From: JAUIAI01 sp045106815
Lineage (GTDB): Bacteria; Pseudomonadota; Gammaproteobacteria; Burkholderiales; Burkholderiaceae_E
Assembly (NCBI GenBank): GCA_045106815.1
Contig: JBGCFG010000044.1
Location: 1 to 64,000, forward strand
Length of the DNA: 64,000 nucleotides
Direction of reading: 5' to 3'
This document shows, piece after piece, positions 16,978 through 24,585 of the stretch. A program made the position numbers and the translations under genes. The first letter of the stretch is position 1. Each line of letters starts with the position of its first letter. The notes beneath the pieces were generated by a model. That model ran no database searches, was not told where the DNA came from, and saw nothing but the letters and a program-made list of their open reading frames with translations.

Positions 16978-17778
16978 ATGATGCCATTTACTTATCAGCG
17001 CCCGGGCTCGTTAGCCGAGGCGCTCAAAGCACTAAAAGCTGACCCTGACGCCATGGCGGTGGCGGGCGGCATGACCCTTGTGCCGGCAATGAAGCACCGG
17101 CTAGCCGCACCTAGCCAGTTGTTCGATATTGGCGGTCTGACTGATTTGCAGCAAGTGCGCTCAGTTGACGGCGAGATTGAGATTGGCGCGGCGGTGACAC
17201 ACGCCAAAGTTGCCGCAAACTCGCTCGTAATCGAGCGCATTCCTGCTCTCGCTTCACTGGCTAGCCGCATTGGTGACCCTCAGGTTCGCGCCCGCGGCAC
17301 GCTCGGCGGCTCAGTGGCAAACAATGACCCTGCCGCTGATTATCCGTCAGCCGTCTTGGCGCTCGATGCTGTAGTCGTAACCAATGCCCGCGAAATCGCT
17401 GCGAGCGATTTCTTTCAGGGTATGTTCACCACGGCCCTTGAGCCGGGCGAACTTATTGCGAGTATTCGCTTCAAGATTCCCAAGCACGCTGCCTACGCCA
17501 AGTTTCACCATCCCGCCTCTGGCTATGCCATGACGGGTGTATTCGTGGCGCGTCTTGATGATGGCGTGCGGGTGGCGGTTACCGGCGCAGGTAGCAGCGT
17601 GTTTCGCTGGGCCGATGCTGAAGCCAAATTAAACGAAGACTTTTCGGCAGCTGCACTTGAGGGTCTGACCCATTCGGCTGACGGCCTCAACGCCGACATG
17701 CATGCGCCTGCTGAATACCGAGCCAACCTGATCGCGGTGATGGCCAAGCGGGCGGTCGAACAATGTGAGAATTCCTGA
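16978..17778 (+). CDS. Molybdenum hydroxylase FAD-binding subunit (CoxM-like)
   Basis: This is the medium, FAD-binding subunit (266 residues) of a xanthine oxidase/CO dehydrogenase family enzyme. FAD-contact motifs are AVAGGMTLVPAMK near residue 28 and TLGGSVANNDPAADYPSA near 105, matching the AGGxSLxP and TxGG motifs of CoxM. It would pass electrons from the 2Fe-2S subunit to an acceptor. The start has GGTGGAGG upstream. Its stop overlaps the ATG of the small subunit by one base. Confidence 0.88.
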   Translation: MMPFTYQRPGSLAEALKALKADPDAMAVAGGMTLVPAMKHRLAAPSQLFDIGGLTDLQQVRSVDGEIEIGAAVTHAKVAANSLVIERIPALASLASRIGDPQVRARGTLGGSVANNDPAADYPSAVLALDAVVVTNAREIAASDFFQGMFTTALEPGELIASIRFKIPKHAAYAKFHHPASGYAMTGVFVARLDDGVRVAVTGAGSSVFRWADAEAKLNEDFSAAALEGLTHSADGLNADMHAPAEYRANLIAVMAKRAVEQCENS

Positions 17779-18257
17779 TGCCAGTAATCGAACTCAAAGT
17801 AAATGGCCAGACCAAACAAGTCACGGTTGAAGATAGAACCTTGCTCGCTGACGCATTGCGTGACTCCCTCAATCTGACCGGCACCCATGTTGGCTGTGAC
17901 ACGAGTCAGTGCGGCTGTTGCACGGTGCATTTGGATGGCATAGCTGTTAAGTCTTGTTCAATGCTTGCCGTGCAGGCGCAGGGCAGCGAAGTCACCACGA
18001 TCGAAGGCCTGGCAACTGACAACAACAAGGCGCTGCATCCTGTGCAAGAGGCCTTTTCGCGTTGCCACGGTTTGCAGTGCGGGTTCTGTACGACCGGCAT
18101 GATTATGGCCACTGCCGATCTACTCAAGCGACACCCGGACCCCACCGAAGAGCAGATTCGAGATGGCCTGGCAGGCAACCTTTGCCGCTGTACCGGCTAC
18201 GTGAATATCGAGGCCGCAGTCCGTGAAGCTGCAGCCGAGTTGAGGAGTCAGGCATGA
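17778..18257 (+). CDS. Molybdenum hydroxylase 2Fe-2S subunit (CoxS-like)
   Basis: The small subunit (159 residues) carries two [2Fe-2S] clusters. The plant-ferredoxin-like cluster uses C40, C45, C48 and C60 (CDTSQCGCC then C), and the four-helix-bundle cluster uses C101, C104, C136 and C138 (CGFC and CRC). All eight ligands are present. It relays electrons from the molybdenum site to FAD. It overlaps the next gene by 4 bp. Confidence 0.92.
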   Translation: MPVIELKVNGQTKQVTVEDRTLLADALRDSLNLTGTHVGCDTSQCGCCTVHLDGIAVKSCSMLAVQAQGSEVTTIEGLATDNNKALHPVQEAFSRCHGLQCGFCTTGMIMATADLLKRHPDPTEEQIRDGLAGNLCRCTGYVNIEAAVREAAAELRSQA

Positions 18258-20539
18258 ATTTGTTGAGACACGAAGATCAGCGACTCATCACCGGCCAGGG
18301 CCGGTTCACCGCCGACTGGCAGGTGGATGGCCAATTGCATGCGGCCATGGTGCGATCCGATCGTGCCCACGCCAACATTACATCGATTGACCTGGCTGCC
18401 GCGAAAGCAATGCCTGGCGTTGAACTGATCCTGACGGCGGCAGATGTTGAGGCCGCTGGCTTTGGTTCGATTCCATCCGGTCCGGACATCGTTGGTAAAG
18501 ATGGGATGCAGCAACACAAAGCACCCTTGCCGCTATTGGCGTCAGATTGCGTGCGCTACGTAGGGCAGCCAATTGCGATGGTCATTGCGCAGACGGCGCT
18601 GATGGCCAGAGATGCGGCGGAGCAAGTGTTAGTGGACTATGAAGAGCTGCCTGCTATCAGCACGGTTGCTGCTGCGCTGGCGCCTAACGCGCAGGCCATA
18701 CATGCCAGTGCGGATCAAAACACCTCGCTCTTGTATGAAGCTGGCGATGCTGAAGCTGTTGAGAAGGCATTCGCCAACGCGGCCCGAACCAGCACCTTGA
18801 AGATCGTGAGCCAGCGCCTATACGGGGCCCCCATGGAGCCGCGTGCATGTATGGCTAGCCATGACACCGCCAGCAATCTCACGCGGGTGTACACGCCCAC
18901 CCAGGGCATGCTTGGCATGCGCGCATCCCTTTGCGCGGTGACGCAATCCGAGCCAGAGCAGATCGAAGTCATCTCCCAGGACGTGGGCGGCTCATTCGGG
19001 CTGCGCGGGAGTACCTACCCTGAGCAGGCACTGACCGTATTGGCCAGCCGAAAGCTCGGCCAAGCGGTTAAGTGGGTCGGGTCAAGATCCGAATTGTTTG
19101 TGGGTGAGTGGCACGGCCGATCACTGACGCTCGAAGGCTCGATTGCGCTGGATGCGAACAACAAGATCACTGCAATCCGCTTCAATGATGAAGTCGATCT
19201 GGGTGCGTACAACTGCTATTTTGGCGGTTTCATTGGTACCAACAATTTGTCGGTGACGATGGGCGGCGTTTATCAGGTGCCCGCGCTTCACATGCAGTCG
19301 CGCCTTATCTATACCAATACATCGCCAGTTTCGGCATATCGAGGGGCGGGGCGTCCGGACATTGCGTTTGCCATTGAGCGCTTGATTGATCACTGTGCGG
19401 CTGAGCACGGGTTGGATCGAGTGGCATTCAGGCGTCAGAATTTTGTGCCCGAAGATGCGTTTCCCTACACCACGGCCAACGGCACGGTCTACGACTGTGG
19501 CAACTTTGGCGCCGTGCTTAGCAAGACGCTCGAACTAGCGGACTACGAAGGTTTTGCCAACCGACGCTCGGACTCGGCAGCTAAGGGTATGCTGCGCGGT
19601 ATTGGCTTTGGCTGTTACGTGGAGAAATCCGGCGCTGGCGGCGCGCCGAAAGACCAGGTGTCGTGTCGGTTCCATCGCGACGGACGTCTCGTGCTGCACG
19701 CAGTCAGTGGTTCGTCAGGGCAGGGGCATGAAACCTCGTTTGCGCAGATTGTTGGAGAGGGCCTTGGCATAGACCCTGCTGGCATTTTCTATAAAGCCGG
19801 TGACCCAAGTCTCACACTGATTGGTAACGGCACGGGCGGCTCGCGCTCCTTATACGGCACAGGGTCCGCGTTTAAGAATCTGGTCACGAGCATCATTGAC
19901 AATGCCCGCGCTCATGCGGCAAAGGCGCTTGGCGTGTCGGAAGATTCAGTCAAATTCGATAACGGAGAGTTTCTTGGCGGTGGCAAACGTCTGTCACTAG
20001 TTGCACTTGCAGAGCAACTCGCCACCGATGATCCGGCAGAACATCCTCTCAATGCGGAAGCCGAGACTTCGACGGGTGCCAACTTTCCCAACGGATGTCA
20101 TCTGGCCGAAATTGAACTTGATCCGCAGACCGGACAAAGCAGGGTCGTTAACTACGTCGCGGTCGATGACCTGGGCCATGTCGTGTCGCCCACACTCGTA
20201 AGAGGACAGGTACATGGCGGCGTCGTACAGGGCTATGGCCAGGCATTTACTGAGCAGGTTGTGTACGACGAAGAAACCGGCCAATTGCTCTCAGGCAGTT
20301 TCATGGACTATGCCATGCCGCGCGCGGGCAGCATTGAGAACATCCGCTGCGAATGGGAGAACGTGCCAACCTCGCTCAATGAACTGGGTGCCAAAGGCGT
20401 TGGCGAATCTGGCTGCTCCGGATCCTTGCCAGCCATTTCTAACGCGATGATGGATGCGCTCGCAAGCGCTGGCGCTGGACCAATGGATATGCCTTACACG
20501 CCAGCCCGCGTGTGGGCTGCTCTGAAAGCGTCAGCGTGA
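18254..20539 (+). CDS. Molybdenum hydroxylase catalytic subunit, form II (CoxL-like)
   Basis: This is the large molybdopterin-cytosine-dinucleotide-binding subunit (761 residues). The active-site loop is AYRGAGR (361-367), the form II signature, not the AYxCSFR of genuine aerobic CO dehydrogenase. The catalytic Glu is E718 in GVGESGCSG, and GGSFGLRG is also present. Form II enzymes hydroxylate diverse aldehydes, purines or N-heterocycles, so annotation as CO dehydrogenase would be unsafe. No maturation genes (CoxDEFG, XdhC) accompany the operon. It ends tail to tail with a hypothetical gene, with a 9-bp overlap. Confidence 0.9.
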   Translation: MNLLRHEDQRLITGQGRFTADWQVDGQLHAAMVRSDRAHANITSIDLAAAKAMPGVELILTAADVEAAGFGSIPSGPDIVGKDGMQQHKAPLPLLASDCVRYVGQPIAMVIAQTALMARDAAEQVLVDYEELPAISTVAAALAPNAQAIHASADQNTSLLYEAGDAEAVEKAFANAARTSTLKIVSQRLYGAPMEPRACMASHDTASNLTRVYTPTQGMLGMRASLCAVTQSEPEQIEVISQDVGGSFGLRGSTYPEQALTVLASRKLGQAVKWVGSRSELFVGEWHGRSLTLEGSIALDANNKITAIRFNDEVDLGAYNCYFGGFIGTNNLSVTMGGVYQVPALHMQSRLIYTNTSPVSAYRGAGRPDIAFAIERLIDHCAAEHGLDRVAFRRQNFVPEDAFPYTTANGTVYDCGNFGAVLSKTLELADYEGFANRRSDSAAKGMLRGIGFGCYVEKSGAGGAPKDQVSCRFHRDGRLVLHAVSGSSGQGHETSFAQIVGEGLGIDPAGIFYKAGDPSLTLIGNGTGGSRSLYGTGSAFKNLVTSIIDNARAHAAKALGVSEDSVKFDNGEFLGGGKRLSLVALAEQLATDDPAEHPLNAEAETSTGANFPNGCHLAEIELDPQTGQSRVVNYVAVDDLGHVVSPTLVRGQVHGGVVQGYGQAFTEQVVYDEETGQLLSGSFMDYAMPRAGSIENIRCEWENVPTSLNELGAKGVGESGCSGSLPAISNAMMDALASAGAGPMDMPYTPARVWAALKASA

Positions 20540-21178
20540 TGCCCGGTGGGCATCGCATGATTCAATGAAGTCCTTGAAGTGCCAGGCTGCCGCGCGAGGT
20601 TCGCTGTAAAGGCGGTTGGCTGCTCTCATGAGTAGCCGCGCTTCAAGCTGGGAATGGAGAAACCAGCGCTTGGTCGGTGGCTCAGCGGCAAGCCTAAGCA
20701 TGTCGCTGCGCAGTTGCCCCAGGAATTGCGCAGCGCTGACGCCATTGTCCCGCGCGCGGGCGCCGGCCATGATGAATGCGCCGGCTGCTTCGCAATCTGC
20801 CTGGCTCAAAATCGGTGTGTTTGCGCGTGAATTGCCAGCGGGCTTTCGGCTCGGCTGATGCCACCGCTTATATCCCCCGCGTAGATCAAGCGGCTGATCA
20901 ATGGGCGGCCAGATAATCAGCTGATTGTCCGCAGCTTTTTTATTTGTCGACGCTTGTCTCCAGTTCAACGGGCGCCGGCTATGCAATAACTGGTCCAGCA
21001 GCGCTGTGGGGCTATTGGTAGACACTAGGCGGTATGGCAACGTGTCGTGACTTGAAGAGACAGCCAATCCCTTAGCGGGCAGAGGTATCGCCACGAGTAG
21101 TACAAGAGCGAACGCGCTTACTAAGATGCTTGCTAACGAATAGCGCTGCAGGCTGCTCAGCCTAAGGTGATGCCACAT
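20531..21178 (-). CDS. Hypothetical membrane-anchored protein
   Basis: A 215-residue protein I do not recognise. A hydrophobic segment at about residues 13-35 (SLASILVSAFALVLLVAIPL) looks like a signal anchor. A polar region with basic stretches follows, then a helical C-terminal part (AAGAFIMAGARARDNGVSAAQFLGQL to AWHFKDFIESC). No conserved catalytic motif is visible. It stands alone on the minus strand between the hydroxylase operon and a small plus-strand gene. Confidence 0.55.
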   Translation of the reverse strand: MWHHLRLSSLQRYSLASILVSAFALVLLVAIPLPAKGLAVSSSHDTLPYRLVSTNSPTALLDQLLHSRRPLNWRQASTNKKAADNQLIIWPPIDQPLDLRGGYKRWHQPSRKPAGNSRANTPILSQADCEAAGAFIMAGARARDNGVSAAQFLGQLRSDMLRLAAEPPTKRWFLHSQLEARLLMRAANRLYSEPRAAAWHFKDFIESCDAHRASR

Positions 21179-21314
21179 GGTTAAAAATCCCTGGGAATAA
21201 CGCGAAAACTGCTTTCAAATGTTTTCGGCTACCCAACAGGCGACTTGAATCGCCTGCCGTTCAGGCACGTTATCTGGCCGTTCATCCTGTGACCAGTCGC
21301 ACATGCGGCTGAAT

Positions 21315-21328
21315 GTGATGAATATCAC
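21315..21328. promoter_or_regulatory. CRP/FNR-family palindrome
   Basis: GTGAT-GAAT-ATCAC is a perfect palindrome of the FNR layout (5-N4-5), and it also fits the CRP layout TGTGA-N6-TCACG. It lies about 60 bp upstream of the small gene at 21387, and about 140 bp from the divergent hypothetical gene ending at 20531. Confidence 0.4.
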
Positions 21329-21386
21329 GCCTCTTGCTCGCGGGCAGCGTGACGATGCCCGCACTGAACTGATGTGGAGGGGCGCG

Positions 21387-21590
21387 ATGGGCTCACTGAT
21401 GACCTTTGACCGGCCGGTATCTGCTAGCACTCTGAAGGAGAATCCGGATCTGCTGCGACAGGCTCGTCGCCTCGGAATTCGATCGGCTGAGCGTAGTAAG
21501 CTGGAAGCGATGTGCGCGCATGCTGGCTTACGCCATGCGGGTTTACCAGATGCGGCCCTTCGCAGAGCCCTGGAGGCTGTTATAGCCTAA
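21387..21590 (+). CDS. Small hypothetical protein
   Basis: A 67-residue protein starting at the ATG preceded by GGAGGGG at good spacing. It is helical and charged, with a stretch reading LKENPDLLRQARRLGIRSAERSKLEAM, and shows no signal or membrane segment. The frame is open further upstream to 21303, but the SD favours the short form. I do not recognise the family. Confidence 0.5.
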   Translation: MGSLMTFDRPVSASTLKENPDLLRQARRLGIRSAERSKLEAMCAHAGLRHAGLPDAALRRALEAVIA

Positions 21591-21633
21591 GCTGGGCACG
21601 ATCCCCCAAACTACTCGACAAATCGGGAGCCGT

Positions 21634-22500
21634 TTACTCAAAGAATTGGTTATCCGCATTGCTTTGATTGGCGTAGATTGATCCCTGGTCGGGTGCAGGT
21701 GGCAATGGCATACGGACAGGCACGGCTGTCACTCGGGGTTCAATTGTGGGTTCGCCAGCAATGATCCAGCGGTCATAGGCAGCGAGATCTGACACGGTGT
21801 GTACGAGTGGAAATGCATCGGCCGCAGTGAACTGAAACAGCAGGAAGTTTCTTGAGGTCTGAGAGCGATTCGGTGCAGACCCATGCACGGCTCTGACATG
21901 ATGGAAACTCATCGACCCGGCACTGCCAGTAATTGACTCGGCATTCTCAAAGCCAAGTCCGCTTTTGATGGGGTCGATTGCGCCGCAGAAGAATCCCTTG
22001 GCGTGGTGATCGTATACAGGGCCCTTATGGCTACCTGGCAAGAACTGCAAGGGGCCATTCTCAGGTGTCATGTCATCGAGCATGATGCCAACTGCGAGCA
22101 AATCGTCGTTGGTGTGTGGATAAAACGCCCAGTCCTGATGCCATTCGACTGCGGCGCCATCGCCGGCCGCCTTGATGTTGAGCTTGCTTGTCTGAAACCG
22201 TACGTTGGGGCCGATTAGGCGGGTTAGAACATCCACCATGCCTGAATGAGAGATTAGCCGCTTCACGCTCGGCATAACGGCGTGTGGGGCCTTTATACGT
22301 CGAACATCTACCCGCTCCCGTGTGTGGGCCGGGCCGAGGTCATAGGTAGCATCGCTTTGACTGACTTGGTCAGCGCGAGCCATTAGATCCGCGAGTTCTT
22401 CGCGAATCTCGCTCAATTCCGCTGGTGACAACAGGTCAGGTACAACAATGAAGCCTTTATCTTGATAGCGGGTGATTTCTGTATCGGTAATTGTGCTCAT
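21634..22500 (-). CDS. Phytanoyl-CoA dioxygenase (PhyH) family protein
   Basis: This Fe(II)/2-oxoglutarate-dependent oxygenase (288 residues) is of the PhyH family. The metal triad is H121 and D123 in WHQDWAF and H206 in VHGSAPNRS, with following Arg residues (R212, R217) as candidate 2-oxoglutarate ligands. PGSHKGPVYDHH is another family landmark. It would hydroxylate an unknown small molecule or lipid. The ATG at 22500 matches the usual N-terminal TDTEITRYQDKGFIVV; an upstream extension to 22581 is less likely. No pathway partner is adjacent. Confidence 0.82.
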   Translation of the reverse strand: MSTITDTEITRYQDKGFIVVPDLLSPAELSEIREELADLMARADQVSQSDATYDLGPAHTRERVDVRRIKAPHAVMPSVKRLISHSGMVDVLTRLIGPNVRFQTSKLNIKAAGDGAAVEWHQDWAFYPHTNDDLLAVGIMLDDMTPENGPLQFLPGSHKGPVYDHHAKGFFCGAIDPIKSGLGFENAESITGSAGSMSFHHVRAVHGSAPNRSQTSRNFLLFQFTAADAFPLVHTVSDLAAYDRWIIAGEPTIEPRVTAVPVRMPLPPAPDQGSIYANQSNADNQFFE

Positions 22501-22564
22501 ATGGATGCCGTCTTGAGTACTAGGCCAATTCAATTCAAGCGAGACTTCTGAATTTAGCGCGCAA

Positions 22565-22592
22565 GAAAAAAGCCCTGCCAAGGCGGGGCTTG
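22565..22592 (-). terminator. Intrinsic terminator of the formate dehydrogenase operon
   Basis: On the minus strand, AAGCCCCGCC and GGCAGGGCTT form a near-perfect 10-bp stem with a two- to four-base loop. A run of T's (the A-run at 22566-22571 on the plus strand) follows. It lies 26 bp beyond the cytochrome b stop. Confidence 0.85.
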
Positions 22593-22617
22593 ATGAATCT
22601 GTCGGTGATCAACGCAG

Positions 22618-23733
22618 TCAGTCACCAACGGCCGCGGCAGTTCCCATGGGCGGTTCTCTGCCCGAGGCGTTCCCGGTGGCTATCTTTCCATCTTTTTGTA
22701 GATCGGCAACCCACTCGTCATGGTGTTGCTGAGCCCAGTTCAAATCCACCTCGCCAGTGGTCATACCCTCAAGCGAACCTTCAGTTCCAAGCGTGCCGAT
22801 ATAAATATGGCCAAGTGCCACGGCCATAACGATAAACGACGCGATTGCATGGACTGTCAGGGCGAGCATGGACTGATCGCGGGTCAGGTCAACCAGGAAG
22901 TTGATCGCCAGACCCGTGAGAATGACCGCAACACCAAAGGTAGCAAGCAACCAATACCAGACTTTCTCACCGCCATTGGCAAAGCCAGCAGGCGGGTGCC
23001 CCTTACCAATTAAGCCGCCCCCTTTAAGGAACCACTTGATATCGGAGCCATTGGGAATGTTCTTGCCCAGCAACATCAACAACAAGATGATCAAGGAGGC
23101 ACTGAAGACTGGCCCGGTGTAGTTGTGAATATTTTTGGCAATTAGCGCAAATGAGGCAAACGCATCTTTTCCTAGGAGTGGAATAAACACTGCTTTGCCA
23201 TAGAACAGCGCTAGTCCGGTCGCGGACAATAAGATAAACGTAATTGCCGTGACCCAATGCAAGAACCGATTAAAGCCATTCCACCGTTTGACTTTGACGC
23301 CGCTCATGCCCCCTTCAACTTTGACCTTTCCGCGCAGCAACGCAAACAACAAAATGGCAACCGCCATGACGGCAATCACGATCCAACCCCAGTAGCTCAC
23401 AGGACCGTTACGGACCGCTCGCCAGTTCTCACCATTGGGGTTAATCAGAACATTGGAATCAACGCTCTTGACCGTTGAGATACCCGCATTGCCTTCACGA
23501 ATCGCACGCCAGTAATTTGAGCGTGGATTCACATCGCTGCCAAAGCCTTTCTGAGCATCGCTGATCCCCTGCTCCTGCTGGTTTTGTGCATGAGCGGCAT
23601 CAGTGAACAGCAAACCCGTGAAGGGCAGGGCAAACGAGAGCCCCACGATCACGAGAATCGAGCAAAGCAACATCATGTGGCGCTGCATCATGGTGCGCGG
23701 GGCTTTGGCTTTTTTATTGGACTCTTGATTCAT
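22618..23733 (-). CDS. fdoI: Formate dehydrogenase cytochrome b (gamma) subunit
   Basis: This membrane subunit (371 residues) hands electrons from the FeS subunit to quinone through di-haem cytochrome b. An N-terminal hydrophobic segment (about 19-45) is followed by a periplasmic insert. Four core segments carry a candidate haem ligand in FNRFLHW (H159) and further His in the second half. The insert has two similar units, NPRSNYWRAIREG and NPNGENWRAVRNG, that the shorter E. coli FdnI (about 217 residues) lacks. The start has a perfect AAGGAGG. It is the last gene before the terminator. Confidence 0.9.
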   Translation of the reverse strand: MNQESNKKAKAPRTMMQRHMMLLCSILVIVGLSFALPFTGLLFTDAAHAQNQQEQGISDAQKGFGSDVNPRSNYWRAIREGNAGISTVKSVDSNVLINPNGENWRAVRNGPVSYWGWIVIAVMAVAILLFALLRGKVKVEGGMSGVKVKRWNGFNRFLHWVTAITFILLSATGLALFYGKAVFIPLLGKDAFASFALIAKNIHNYTGPVFSASLIILLLMLLGKNIPNGSDIKWFLKGGGLIGKGHPPAGFANGGEKVWYWLLATFGVAVILTGLAINFLVDLTRDQSMLALTVHAIASFIVMAVALGHIYIGTLGTEGSLEGMTTGEVDLNWAQQHHDEWVADLQKDGKIATGNASGREPPMGTAAAVGD

Positions 23734-23751
23734 GAATCCTCCTTCATTTGC

Positions 23752-23958
23752 TTAGCGGTCGCGCTGAATGCTCGCGAATCGCTGCTTAAGCGCCTCTTCG
23801 TTGGAACCACTGGCCGATTTTTCAAGCAGCGGATCTACGGGACCAAGATACTTACCGGGCGCGTGTAGCTGGACTTTGGATCTCGGGTCATCGCAACCGG
23901 CGAGGGTCACGATGCCCGCAAAACCCAGGACCAACGCAATTCCAAATCGTTTGGTCAT
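23752..23958 (-). CDS. Small lipoprotein in the formate dehydrogenase operon
   Basis: A 68-residue lipoprotein. The signal is MTKRFGIALVLGFAGIVTLAGC with a lipobox ending LAGC (C22), followed by DD. The mature part (about 46 residues) is polar and ends in basic residues. The ATG follows GGAGA at 7 bp. It sits between the FeS subunit and cytochrome b with gaps of only 13 and 18 bp, so it is almost certainly cotranscribed. A longer frame running into the FeS subunit gene is a shadow. Function is unknown; an assembly or stability role at the membrane is a guess. Confidence 0.72.
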   Translation of the reverse strand: MTKRFGIALVLGFAGIVTLAGCDDPRSKVQLHAPGKYLGPVDPLLEKSASGSNEEALKQRFASIQRDR

Positions 23959-23971
23959 CAAAGTCTCCGGT

Positions 23972-24556
23972 TTAAGTGCCGTAGGCTTTAGTCCAGCCCC
24001 AGGTTTGTGGCCGGCCACCGCGGCGCAAAATACGCTCGCGGTAGAGGTCCGCAATCTGGTCGCCGTCACCGCCGAGCAGCGCCTTGGTTGAGCACATTTC
24101 TGCACACAACGGCAATTTGCCTTGCGAGAGACGGTTGGCGCCGTACTTGGTGAACTCATCTGCAGAGTTGTCTGCTTCCGGACCACCTGCACAGAAGGTG
24201 CACTTGTCCATCTTGCCGCGCACACCAAAGGCTTCGGCCTGAGGATATTGCGGTGCGCCGAACGGGCACGAATAGAAGCAGTAACCGCAGCCAATACACT
24301 GATCTTTGTCGTGCAAGACAACGCCGTCAGCGGTGGTGTAGAAGCAGTCGACGGGGCACACCGCGGCGCAGGGTGCGTCAGTGCAGTGCATACATGCCAC
24401 TGAAATTGACTTCTCGCCGTCCTTGCCGTCTTCCAGCGTAATCACACGCCGTCGATTGACGCCCCAGGGCACTTCGTTTTCGTTCTTGCAGGCCGTCACG
24501 CAGCCGTTGCACTCAATACAACGCTCAGCGTCGCAGAGAAATTTCATTCTTGCCAT
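23972..24556 (-). CDS. fdoH: Formate dehydrogenase iron-sulfur (beta) subunit
   Basis: This electron-transfer subunit (194 residues) carries four [4Fe-4S] clusters, shown by Cys groups CIECNGC, CMHCTDAPCAAVC, CIGCGYCFYSC and CTFC...CAEMC. Unlike E. coli FdnH (about 294 residues) it has no C-terminal membrane helix, so it is of the shorter betaproteobacterial type. The ATG at 24556 is supported by AAGGAGA. It connects the catalytic subunit to cytochrome b. Confidence 0.92.
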   Translation of the reverse strand: MARMKFLCDAERCIECNGCVTACKNENEVPWGVNRRRVITLEDGKDGEKSISVACMHCTDAPCAAVCPVDCFYTTADGVVLHDKDQCIGCGYCFYSCPFGAPQYPQAEAFGVRGKMDKCTFCAGGPEADNSADEFTKYGANRLSQGKLPLCAEMCSTKALLGGDGDQIADLYRERILRRGGRPQTWGWTKAYGT

Positions 24557-24585
24557 TTTCAATTCTCCTTATGAGTCCGTTGGGT

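Noticed and set aside
18254..20539. Annotation as aerobic carbon monoxide dehydrogenase
   Set aside because: The active-site loop is AYRGAGR (form II) rather than AYxCSFR, and maturation genes are absent.
23972..24321. Upstream extension (to 24321) of the small lipoprotein frame
   Set aside because: It overlaps the iron-sulfur subunit in another frame; the lipoprotein has its own SD and lipobox at 23958.
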